In this document: positions 28,935-37,016 of the stretch, in pieces
How the letters are laid out: the number at the start of each line of letters is the position of its first letter
How positions within the stretch are numbered: the stretch's first letter is position 1
From: Falciphora oryzae
Lineage: Eukaryota; Ascomycota; Sordariomycetes; Magnaporthales; Magnaporthaceae
Direction of reading: 5' to 3'
Length of the DNA stretch: 37,016 nt
NCBI GenBank assembly: GCA_000733355.1
Contig: JNVV01000049.1
Coordinates: forward strand, 249,133 to 286,148
The notes under the pieces: generated by a model
The model's database searches: none
The model's input: the letters and a program-made list of their open reading frames with translations, nothing else
What the model was told of the DNA's origin: nothing
Translations under genes and position numbers: made by a program

Positions 28935-30173
28935 TACATTTCGCCCTATCGTTTTCCAAATCCGATATAGTTAATATAAAAATTTTCCGCACGATTTAAC
29001 AAAATGTTAGGAAAAACCGCATAATATTAGTTTTTTTCGATTTGGAATCGTTAATAGCAGTTGTAACAGGCCTCGGCTCTCCTGCAGCCAGCTACAGCAG
29101 TGCTAAGCCTGGAAAGGGGGGGTTCTCTTAAAGAGATCTCAAAGGTTCAGCAGCTCAACAGTCATATTTGTCAAGGCTCAACAAGTCTATGGTAATGGTA
29201 GAGACAGAAAACGATAGCTTGCCCCCCCAACCTCCTTCACAAAGGGGTCCTTCGGGCCCTCCTTATGCTTTGGCCCTCCGACCGTTTTTCGGTTGTCGTT
29301 AGCACGCTTCCTTCTCCGTGGCGTCCGTCGAAGCCTGTTTTTCGGTTGTCATCGGCACGCTGCCTCCTTCGCGGCATCCTTTCGGGGCCGGATGTGTCTT
29401 GTCCCGTTTAGGGTTCCGGGCCGGGCTGATTTGCGGGGACTGACTGATGCGCGTGTCGCAGAGTTAGGCTTTTTTAATCCGCTCATCCGTCAGGGCTTGC
29501 GCCTTTCCGGCTGCCACCCGGAGCCCTCCCTTGAGGCCACCGGTGGCGTCCCCTACGGCTGCTGGTTATAGTTCTGTGCGGGGTGTTATAGCAGTTGATA
29601 AAAATTTTTACTTTGTTAAAAAAGATATCGTACGGTTTGCCGGTATAATTTTGGTCCGTTTTTCATCCCTTTTAAGAAATTGAGATTTTATTTAGTTTTA
29701 GTAAGTGGTTATGCATTAGCAGTTTTAGGGGCAGGTTATATTTTATTAGGGGAATGGTCATGCGAAGGGTTTGTTTTTCCGGGAGCTGTAAAAAGTTCCA
29801 AACCTTTTATATCGTACGTGCTTTTAATAGGATAATTTTGGATATTTGTATTTGCTTTCGTACGAAGTTCGTATCGCTATAGGGCTGTTTTGTTTTTATA
29901 GTAGGGATTGCCGTAAGGATTGCTTTAGCCGGAGTAACGTCAGGTCGTATTAAAGCTCTATCGTGCGAGGTTGTTTGTTGTTTAAATTGTAATATTCGGG
30001 ATAGACGTACTAATTGTACTAACTGCAAAATAAGTGTTTCGTATAGAATGTTTGGAAGTATAGGGTCCATTATTCGCATAAACTTCGCCGTTACTATTCC
30101 TTTTAAAATATAGGTCCCATTTTTAACAGGAGTTAGTTTATCCGTTTTTTAAATGTATAACCGATTTAGTTAA
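28935..30173 (-). pseudogene. copia-type gag, copy 2, interrupted by a solo LTR
   Basis: 28935-29061 and 29596-30173 align to 25621-25742 and onward of copy 1 with many transitions. The frame at 30079-29807 matches copy 1 (LARLSRILQLE there, LVRLSRILQFK here). This copy is more AT-rich and more heavily mutated. It ends at 28935 where the Fot-type element begins and at 30173 where an LTR begins. Confidence 0.8.
29062..29590 (+). mobile_element. solo LTR, family L2, copy 2 (529 bp)
   Basis: It starts TGTAACAGGCC and ends GGGTGTTATA (TTACA with one C to T). The 5-bp duplication GCAGT stands at 29057-29061 and 29591-29595, and the uninterrupted site is seen in copia copy 1 near 25742 (aatagcagctaataaaaatc). 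It is an intact reference for the split copy at 23823-25214. Confidence 0.93.
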
Positions 30174-30455
30174 TGTTGGAAGGATAATTGACGGTCGCAC
30201 GAAGGGAAAAAGGGCATTGCACGGAGATCACCGGTCATGCACGGAGGTGGTGCAAGTCACAAGTCAGGCCCGGCACCGGGACTGGCCTTGTGCGATCGCA
30301 CCCCGCGGCCTCCGTGATTGGGATATATGTATCTAGAGGGCTCGCACGAGGAGCCCTTCCGTTGTTTCTAGAAGACAGACGACTTTGGATACACAGAATA
30401 TACCAGAGCCTTCTCACCCCAACCGACTGATATCGATATCGGCGTGCCACGAACA
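30174..30455 (+). repeat. LTR of family L4 (copia), 282 bp
   Basis: It runs from TGTTGGAAGG to GTGCCACGAACA, with TGTT/AACA inverted ends and a TATA-like gggatatatgtat near 30322. Its end matches the LTR remnant of copia copy 1 at 27007-27069. No target duplication is seen (gttaa on the left, aaatt on the right), and the left neighbour is truncated copia gag. Confidence 0.65.
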
Positions 30456-30694
30456 AAATTAATTAGTCCTAGTCCAGGGGTGGACTAGACTAACTAACTA
30501 AATTCCGAACCCTGGGTCCACCACTTTGGTACATTTAACGCCGCCGCCCACGACGTGCAATATGAAGGGCACCAAGTTTCTGCGAGCCTCCTCTGCCTCA
30601 ATCATCGGCCATCTTTCCTCTCCAAGTAACCGACAAAAAGTCGTCTCACAACAGCACCGGCTCCATAGAAGGCACTGTTGGCTGCATTAGCGGA
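30456..30694. other. intergenic, upstream of the exonuclease gene
   Basis: It contains an imperfect palindrome (tagtccaggggtggacta, about 30473) and an actaactaacta run. There is no TATA box I would trust. Confidence 0.4.
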
Positions 30695-31474
30695 ATGGCT
30701 CTCAAAAAGGTCACATCCAGCCTGGTCTCCACCCCAGAGTCGGTGGCCGACCTCGTCGAGGCCATCCGGCTCCTCCCCAAGACGGCTGAGCCGGCCCTGT
30801 ATGTGGATCTCGAGGGCGTCAAACTCTCCCGCCACGGCACCGTCTCGCTCCTCGTCATCTACGTGCACCCGCAGTGACAAATCCACCTCGTCAACGTCCA
30901 CACCCTGCAAGCGGCCGCCTTCGACACGCCGGCCACGGGCGACGCGGGCGTCACGCTCCGGACGCTGCTCGAATCCGGCTCGGTGGCCAAGGTGTTCTTC
31001 GATATGCGCAACGACTCGGACGCGCTACACGCACACTTTGGTGTCCGGCTCGCCGGCGTCGAGGACCTGCAACTCATGGAGAACGCCGCTCGGCCGGCGG
31101 GGAGCCGCCGCTTCGTCAACGGGCTCGACCGCTGCATCGGCAAAAACACCGCCGCCGCCACGTCGTCGGACGAGCGCCAGGCCGGGAAGGCGGCCAAGGA
31201 GCAGGGGCTCGCGCTCTTCCATCCCAGCCGCGGTGGTTCGTACCGCGTATTCGAGGAGCAACCGCTCGCGCCGGACGTGGAGCGGTACTGCGTCAACGAC
31301 GTTCGGCTGCTGCCGCTGCTGCGTGCCGTATACCTGCCGCGCCTCAACGCCATGTGGCGGGTCAAGGTGGCGAGCGCGACGGTAGAGCGGGTCAAAAAGT
31401 CGCAACTGCCGTCATACCAGCCCCAATCCGAGGACAAAAAATTCGGACCCTGGGAAAAGCCGGATGCTGGTTAG
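30695..31474 (+). pseudogene. DEDD-family 3'-5' exonuclease-domain protein with one in-frame TGA
   Basis: ATG at 30695, TAG at 31472-31474, 259 codons in one frame, broken only by TGA at 30875-30877 (after VIYVHPQ). All three exonuclease motifs are visible: Exo I YVDLEGVKLSRHGTVSLL with Asp and Glu, Exo II VFFDMRNDSDALHAHFGV with Asp, Exo III YCVNDVRLLPLLRAVYLP with Tyr and Asp (DEDDy type). Such proteins trim nucleic acid 3' ends; the fungal stand-alone members are mostly uncharacterised. The gene is GC-rich with no RIP bias. The TGA could be a CGA to TGA change, a sequencing error, or a true break. No intron is needed to explain the rest. If the stop is real, a product beginning at 30983 would lack Exo I. 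Confidence 0.82.
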
Positions 31475-31983
31475 TAATTAGTTACCCTAGCTAGTAACCT
31501 CTTGGGCTCGATTTTGGGTGTTCTATAAAAACGTTTAAAGGAGAACCCAGTGATCGTTGGAAAGCACACGTTGGAAAGCAGGGCTAACGAATACTATAAT
31601 TAACCAGTGGTAATAATAAAAGTTTAGGGTTAGTTAAGCGTACTGGGCGGTCCTGAGGGTCAATAGACAATTCGGCGATTTGGCAAAGAAGTAATATCTA
31701 GCATTTTAATCCAATCTTCTAGATTCGCTTTCGCCGTGTTCGACACCTCGTTGCTGCCGCCCCAGCGCTAGCTCAGTATAGCACCAAAGCGCTTAATACT
31801 ATTTCGAAAGTTGTCCATTGTCTCTTTTCTAAAGCTGGGCGACGTGTAGTGGGTGTGGCTCTACCACACAAGGCGCACTCTGGGCTCCAACACAGCCATG
31901 AGCCACGCCGTGCACGGTCTTGGCTACAGCGCTACCGACGACGGTCGCCATAGCCGTAGCGGCGACGGTGACGGCAGACAGCA
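31475..31983. other. intergenic, no gene recognised
   Basis: AT-richer DNA after the exonuclease gene, with short frames only, then GC-rich sequence 3' of the secreted-protein gene. No repeat or motif stands out. Confidence 0.5.
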
Positions 31984-32203
31984 TCACGCGTGTTTTGCGG
32001 ACGTGCTTAAAAAAGTGAACCTGACGTGGATCTCGACCGCTATCGGGAAAAGTTCCCCGTGCACACCCTCAAGTAGCTTGGCCTTGATGGCGCCAATCGT
32101 AAGGGCGTCGGGCGCGCCGGCGGCCTGGGAGAGGGGCGCCAGCAGCGAAGGCCAGGACCGCCAGCATGACGAAGGCCGTAGCGAAGCGGGTCATGGTAAG
32201 CAT
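31984..32203 (-). pseudogene. small secreted protein, one-base frameshift
   Basis: ATG at 32203 gives a clear signal peptide (MTRFATAFVMLAVLAFAAGA). At a G4 run on the plus strand (32133-32136) the frame shifts; in the other frame the protein continues as QAAGAPDALTIGAIKAKLLE through HGELFPIAVEIHVRF to TGA at 31984-31986. One base less in the run would give an uninterrupted protein of about 72 residues. It has no Cys-rich core and no domain I know; candidate secreted protein of unknown role. Either a recent frameshift or a homopolymer error. Confidence 0.55.
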
Positions 32204-32290
32204 GGGTGTCTCTTGCTTCTGGGCTTTCTGGCTCCGTCTTTCCTTTCGCGGACCAGCGGAAGTAAGGGCGGCTGTGGTGTGGCCGATGCC

Positions 32291-32368
32291 GCGGCCGGGA
32301 GGGGAGTAAACAAGGCACACTGGGAGCTCGCGGCCGGGAGGGGAGTGGACAAGGCACACTAGGAGCTC
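32291..32368 (+). repeat. 39-bp tandem duplication
   Basis: gcggccgggaggggagt, then acaaggcacactgggagctc, occurs twice (32291-32329 and 32330-32368) with two or three differences. Confidence 0.92.
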
Positions 32369-32399
32369 CGTAGCTCAGACTGGAACGTCCTCGATTGCG

Positions 32400-33016
32400 C
32401 CCGCTTCCCCTGTGGCTTGTTGGGACTTTGCCCAGAGTGCCTTACGCACTGCCGCACCCACACGCGTACGTTCTGCAGCCGAAATGCATAGCACGGCTTA
32501 CGTGCCGTTCTTTGCTGTCAGGAACAGGCGGAAAAAGGAAAAACTTTGGATCATTCCCTCCACCAACCTCACCAACTATTCACGCGTATCGCAAAAGAGG
32601 GCGTTGTAAACCTAGGGCTCCACACTTGCTCCCAGCAAACAAACTTCATCTCGACGCCACACCGAGGTAGAGACAGGGTACTATCACGTTAGCATACGAC
32701 CTCCGTCAGGCTTGCACCGCGACGCCGCTTAGAGGGCCAGGACAAAGGTGACCCGTCACCGCCACCGCTGTTGTCACTCCCACGACTTGATTCTCGACTC
32801 CGCTTCTTGTTGTCGCCATCCAAGCTCTTCGACAGGGGTTGGCGCAGCTTCGGTTGTGTTACCTGGTTCTGATTTTCGCAGCGAGCCAGGCGCTCCCGCA
32901 ACGGCATTCGGATATTTCGAATGTCGTCTCCCCAACTTGCTCCCTCCAACCTGGCCCTGCAAATACGTCACGATCATATCAACACAATATGGCAAAAACT
33001 AACCAGTAGGATCACG
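32400..33016. other. no gene recognised
   Basis: Short frames on both strands, none with a recognised motif. Confidence 0.45.
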
Positions 33017-33321
33017 ATGGCATCAAATATGACCACTAAGCCCACGCCCGAGACTACGGAGCCTACACCCGAGACCACAGCGTCCACGCCCGAGCCTACG
33101 CCCGAGACCATGGAGCCCACGCCCGAAACACAACGCCTACACCCGAAACCTCGACGCCTACTCTATTGCTGTCAACGCCGAGCCCGGACAACACACGGAT
33201 CAAACCCGATACCACCAAGGTCGCGGATTGCCCACACAGAATCAACACAGCCATCAAACCTTATTCCGTCGGCGACAGGTCATGGGGTAAGCAAAGACTA
33301 TGTTTAGAGCTAAGCGATTGA
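33017..33321 (+). pseudogene. Pro/Thr-rich repeat ORF, frameshifted, possible LysM-like end
   Basis: From ATG at 33017 the frame reads an 18-bp-based repeat (TPETTEPTPETTASTPEPTP) of mucin-linker type. Near 33130 the repeat moves to another frame (TPETSTPTLLLSTPSPDNTR) and continues to ADCPHRINTAIKPYSVGDRS plus Trp. The last part faintly resembles the start of a LysM module after a P/T linker (V-x-S-G-D-x-C-W), but the match is weak and the Cys is Ser here. A possible donor gtaagc follows at 33288. Function is not assigned; it could be a fragment of a chitin-binding secreted protein. Confidence 0.25.
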
Positions 33322-34141
33322 GGGCGGGGAGATTAGACGGCATAATACAACAGTAGAACCAGCTGAAGGAACTCGTCTACCTATCCGGCGTAAATACTGT
33401 TCAACACCAGTCCACCTGCGCGAAAATAAAGGCTGTACTTTAAACCAAATCCGACAAAGCCAACGCGCTGTATGGCGTCCTTGGTCTGAAAGACACCGAC
33501 AAGTTCCTGGATGCGGCGCGAAGGTTTACGCATCCACCGGGGACAGTAACCGAGGGCCGAGGGACGTAGTCGTAGTAACTATATACCAGCACAAAAAGCT
33601 GCCGGGCAAAGGGGCGGCAAAATGCCCGATCCAGGAAATGCCCAAACTAGCGTTTAACTTGCTCATATGTGTGCATAAAATAACTAGCCACTAGTAGGCG
33701 ATGGGATAGCCGCACGCAAAAAGCCAGTAACCGGGGATTGCCAGCTAGAATAAGACACGCCACTATCAGAGAAGCATCACCGACTTTTCTCCAAAAAAAA
33801 ATATTCCAAGTACTCATAAAGACCACAATTTTCTCCCAATAGACGATCTAAATTTTAAAGTTAGTGTCGCAGAACTCCTACAAACGTAGGTTTCCTTAAC
33901 CATCCTTTCTAATAAACGGGAATTTCCTAAAAATTTAAAGCCTGGATCGGTAGCAACTCTTTATCCTTGAGTCTTCCCGCTAATCCCAGCCTAGCAAAAC
34001 GTTTTCGTCGTTTGAAAAACCAATGATTTCAGGCAGAAGCGACGCCTGCGCTAGAAAAAGCGTCTTTTCCGAAACCAATATGCCCAATGAAATTGTAATT
34101 CTGCCTCTTTCTAGTTTTCGAGGCCCCCAAGCCCATGGAAC
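33322..34141. other. gene-poor stretch
   Basis: AT-richer, with many stops in all frames, an A9 run near 33797, and no motif or repeat I can support. Confidence 0.5.
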
Positions 34142-34429
34142 TTACGTATCAACGGCCATATTCGAAGTGGCCAATGCCAGCTGTTCTGCCGTCGTTCGCT
34201 TCTCCTCGCTAAGCAACATCTGCGCGACGACGACGGCAAGCCAGTCATCCTCATCTAACCTCAGCTTGACTCGGATGTCATCCATTATACCGAGCCATTG
34301 CATCATCCTTGTCTGGGCTGGCGGTGGCGGAAGGAGGGAGTCGCGCGGGCGCTGCACGATGTCTCGGATGATCCAAGACTTGGTCTTGGTTTTCGTCCCG
34401 AACCTAACCCAAACTGGAGATCTTCGCAA
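34142..34429 (-). CDS. hypothetical protein frame
   Basis: 95 codons from ATG at 34429. The composition is protein-like: WIIRDIVQRPRDSLLPPPPA, then MMQWLGIMDDIRVKLRLDED and AQMLLSEEKRTTAEQLALAT. The frame stays protein-like past the stop at 34142 (ITISLGILVSEKTLFLAQ), suggesting a longer original gene. I do not recognise the family; an N-terminal piece of a transposase is one possibility. The opposite strand also has a 143-codon frame here, so strand choice is tentative. Confidence 0.3.
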   Translation of the reverse strand: MRRSPVWVRFGTKTKTKSWIIRDIVQRPRDSLLPPPPAQTRMMQWLGIMDDIRVKLRLDEDDWLAVVVAQMLLSEEKRTTAEQLALATSNMAVDT

Positions 34430-34454
34430 CGATGGCGGCAGAAAAGTGGCCTAA

Positions 34455-34873
34455 CTCTGAAGTCGCTAGCGGCTCTCCGTTGGCCACTTCTCGGAATGAC
34501 GTAAAATTACGACTTGGCTTGTGTAAAAACAAACCACACCAAAGTTGGCGGTAACGGAACTTACTACACCACCGCTGCAACTAAAGCCTACCTCGCTTAG
34601 CCCACCAACATGTTGGACTGGTGTGAATTCTCGCTGAGCGCTGGCATAAGGCCTTGCAGGATACTGAAAGTAGGCTCAAATTTATTAGAGTAGGTATGTG
34701 ATAAGTGTACTAGATACGGTGGCCGAGTAATCACTTTGCTACAACCCGCCACGTACTGACCACCATGTTATAAAATGTAGAGCGAAATGTTCCAACGATC
34801 GTTCACCTTCCTATGAGAGAGGCAAGAGAGAGAGGGAGAAAGGGGTATATAGGGGTGGAAACCAAGATTCCCT
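34455..34873. other. no gene recognised
   Basis: Short frames only; a GA-rich run (gagagaggcaagagagagag) lies near 34814. Confidence 0.45.
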
Positions 34874-35068
34874 TCAAACTTTAGTGCAAGCTGCCGACCA
34901 GATAAACTTACCTCCGCAGCCCTCACAACCGGGAGCGCATTTTTGGGCAACAGCCGCCCGACCGCTTTTCGCAGCACAATCCACAGTTCCATGCGATACC
35001 CAAGCGCCTAGTGGCATAGCACAAAGGCCACTAACAAGACTATGAATGGCAGGCACGACCATGGACAA
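34874..35068 (-). CDS. small Cys-containing ORF, possibly secreted
   Basis: ATG at 35068 or 35062 reads MVVPAIHSLVSGLCAMPLGA, a weakly signal-peptide-like start, then DCAAKSGRAAVAQKCAPGCE and GCGG. The clustered Cys suggest a small secreted peptide. A consensus donor GTAAGT lies directly after GCGG, so the last 11 codons may be intron. Not recognised; alternatives are a chance ORF. Confidence 0.25.
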   Translation of the reverse strand: MSMVVPAIHSLVSGLCAMPLGAWVSHGTVDCAAKSGRAAVAQKCAPGCEGCGGKFIWSAACTKV

Positions 35069-35285
35069 GCCAGGACCTAATGCCAGTCGGGGCCGCCGGG
35101 CCAGCTTCGTTGGTGGAAGTTAGTGGCAGCATACCTTATTATGAGGTGAATAAGGACTTTGTCGTTTCACCTTCCGTTCCCGAATACCTCATTCCGGGTG
35201 GGAATAAATTTAATGTTAGGGTTGCGAATTTTTAGGGTAGCTAAAAAGATTAACCATGGGCAGCTATTTTTTTACATTAAATGTA

Positions 35286-35395
35286 CCGTGGTCCATCAGC
35301 GAGTCGTGCATATTAGCGAGTCGCGCACTTTAAAATCCCATACTAAACGCCGTTTTGGACCCCCCGGTTAAATCGATTAATTTAATGTCACACGG
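35286..35395 (+). mobile_element. TIR element fragment (one end)
   Basis: After TA at 35284-35285 it reads ccgtggtccatcagcgagtc, then the same tract as the outer element at 23922 (catactaaacgccgttttgg, ccccccggttaaatcgatta). It is cut at 35395 by the LTR-like sequence. Confidence 0.85.
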
Positions 35396-35669
35396 AAGAG
35401 CCCGTGGACTCACCTAATCGGCCCTACAAAAGGTCCGGGAATCGGTATAGGTGCCCAACGGCCCCGAGGCCCAAAGGCCGAAGGCCGGAAGGGCAGTGTG
35501 AATCATGTACTCAGCACTTCGCACGGATCACAAGGTGGTTTATATAAACCCTGCCATCTCCTATGTCCTCCATAAAAGATTCCTTCTTCCTCAAGCATCT
35601 CTTAAGCCCATAGAAAGATTATTTGCAATATAGAGATCCTTTTTTAAGCCGTTTTTAACCCTTTGTTAC
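35396..35669 (+). repeat. LTR candidate
   Basis: It begins TGTCACACGGAAG exactly where the TIR fragment stops and contains a TATA-like gtttatataaacc (about 35550). The 3' end is uncertain; TTTGTTACA at 35669 is the best TG...CA partner. RIPped gag-like frame follows in the same orientation. Confidence 0.45.
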
Positions 35670-35943
35670 AAATAATCTTTTTTCGCTTTACCCCCTAACG
35701 GAAGCCTCACTATCTTTCCTCCTAAGCTTTGGAAAGGCCCTGTTAATTGGCACCCCCAAACCCCAACTGTTACCTTCTTTAGCGAATAAAACCCTAGGGC
35801 TACATTACAGACATTTTAACTGTTACCGGTGTTTTCGAACGGGTAAAAGCGAAAAGAATATACAAAAGGGTCGTTTCACCTTTTTAATCGCCCTGGCGAA
35901 ATTACGGGGCTCCAAAAAAGGCCGGAAGATCTTCCTTGTACCT

Positions 35944-36618
35944 TTGGGATTTTACGCTGCCCAGGAGTACAGGGAACCGGACCCCCTCATTTCGTTTGCA
36001 ACGATATTTCCTTTCTTACTAAGCGATTTTGGCATGCCAGCCGGGGAATTAACGGAATCCCCTTTTTTGCTTAGCGATTCCGGTATACCTACCGATACGA
36101 TGCCGGCCCAATTTGAAAAAGCGGCCGGAAAAGCCCCCGAAAGCTTCTCCCGGTTTGCACCGGAAGAACGTTAAAATACCCCTATGCTCGACGATTAGGG
36201 GGCATCTATCCTTTATTCGGCACCCCCCTTCGATATGGCCCTCGAACAACAAGCTTTTATATCCGTAGGACGCTTTCAAAACCCCCCGGGCTGGATGACC
36301 GAAATCCAGCGGGAATTTATCAGTACGCACGAAGCAATTTCGGTCCTATCCCGAGGTGTGAGCCAGGAAATCCTCGCCGATCGGGAACAAATCCGCGAAA
36401 TTAAAACCCATTACGACCGCATCACCCACGCGTATTATACCGTCGTCTTTTTATATAAGGAAAGCTTAATCGCTTCCGCCGATTAATAAAAGACATTCCG
36501 GCAACGGATTATCGGAAAAAGCCAAGCATTTGCATAACAAATTTAGGCCACGGTCGCCACTTTGGCCGAAAAATAACAAATCCGTTCGGAGGTGTTAAAA
36601 GAACTAATGTATTTAGCC
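35944..36618 (+). pseudogene. RIPped unidentified ORF, probably gag of another retroelement
   Basis: One frame runs from 35944 through TAA at 36172-36174, TAG near 36196 and TAATAA at 36484, then to about 36618, all stops being of the Gln type. Text such as FEKAAGKAPESFSRFAPEER, EIQREFISTHEAISVLSRGV and EIKTHYDRITHAYYTVVFLY is helical and Gag-like. I cannot name the family. Position after an LTR-like sequence supports a retroelement ORF1. It is cut at about 36618. Confidence 0.5.
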
Positions 36619-36644
36619 TAGGTTGGGTGCATAGGCCCAACCTA
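36619..36644. repeat. 9-bp hairpin at an element junction
   Basis: taggttggg (36619-36627) and cccaaccta (36636-36644) pair perfectly. The RIPped frame ends here and GC-richer sequence starts, so it may be the end of an element. Confidence 0.6.
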
Positions 36645-37016
36645 CCATGTACTACTCTTATTAGATTATCTACCCTGTACTGTTGTGGGGTTGTGCACAG
36701 GAGTAGCGGGCAGGGCTTATAGCGTACCCGGGGGTGGCTTACAGCATCTACAGCGCTTACCGAAAGCCTGAAGGTGGCCTGTAGCCCCTGTAGGATGCCT
36801 AAGCACCCAAGTCAGCCGTTGTGGGTCGCACTGACTCGCCTACCCTGCACATCTACTCTGCACAGAATTGGTCAGGAGTCAATTTGCACAAGTCAGAATT
36901 GGAGGCCCAACGCGGAGATGGGTTTGGTGGCCGTGGGTCGATTTTTTGGAAATCCCACACAAAATAATTTTTCGGAAAATCGCTCGCGGCACCGGAAGCC
37001 CCCACGGCGGAGAACC
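36645..37016. other. unassigned, possibly part of another repeat
   Basis: Repeated short words (ctaccctgtactgttgtggg, ctaccctgcacatctactct) and no coding frame I recognise. Less AT-rich than the preceding frame. Confidence 0.4.

Noticed and set aside
31025..31437. Long ORFs antisense to or in other frames of the exonuclease gene
   Set aside because: They are shadows; only the frame beginning at 30695 carries the exonuclease motifs.

Overview
This window reads as a repeat-rich accessory stretch of a filamentous ascomycete (Pezizomycotina) nuclear chromosome. The reasons are a fungal-type intron (GTAAGT donor, CTAAC branch point, TAG acceptor) in an FHA-domain gene, and a mixture of Ty3/gypsy (chromovirus), Ty1/copia and pogo/Fot-type elements. 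These elements carry the signature of repeat-induced point mutation (RIP): stops in their reading frames are nearly all TAA/TAG at positions where CAA/CAG (Gln) or TGG (Trp) is expected, with CpA to TpA bias. I cannot name the species from sequence alone.

Layout. Positions 1-10.5 kb are GC-rich and not RIPped. They hold a long unidentified minus-strand frame with a 142-bp direct repeat, an unidentified coiled-coil-like protein frame (1365-2228), and a 3.1-kb satellite-like array (3488-6665; about 23 direct and 4 inverted units, with ~46-bp edges in inverted orientation). They also hold a two-exon FHA-domain gene lacking a visible kinase (7859-9327), and a ~90-bp minisatellite with a glycosyltransferase-like gene fragment embedded in it (9779-10684).

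From 10.7 to 30.5 kb is a nest of mobile elements. In order: a 273-bp solo LTR with perfect target duplication (TSD); the 3' end of a pogo transposase; a 9-kb degenerate chromodomain gypsy element whose 5' LTR contains a 141-bp LTR-like insertion; a 70-N assembly gap lying in its 3' LTR; a second gypsy element on the minus strand with a 504-bp solo LTR in its gag; a 528-bp LTR split by a TIR element, itself split by a perfect 201-bp-arm palindrome; a copia gag; a nearly complete Fot/pogo transposon (27072-28932) dead by RIP; and a second copia gag copy with a 529-bp solo LTR in it.

From 30.5 to 35.3 kb the DNA is GC-richer again. It has a DEDD-type 3'-5' exonuclease gene with one in-frame TGA, a frameshifted small secreted-protein gene, a P/T-rich repeat ORF and a small Cys-rich ORF. 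The last 1.7 kb holds another TIR fragment, an LTR candidate and a RIPped unidentified frame.

How they fit together: the region is a graveyard of nested insertions. TIRs of the dead Fot-type transposase match those of the small TIR elements, so it or a relative probably moved them. Several repeats have left and right flanks from different elements, which points to ectopic recombination or assembly joins. Host-type genes survive only as fragments or broken copies on the margins. I did not find a defence system, CRISPR array, biosynthetic cluster or RNA gene; the most unusual items are the satellite array, the perfect palindrome, the in-frame repeat inside gypsy pol and the gene fragment caught inside a minisatellite unit.
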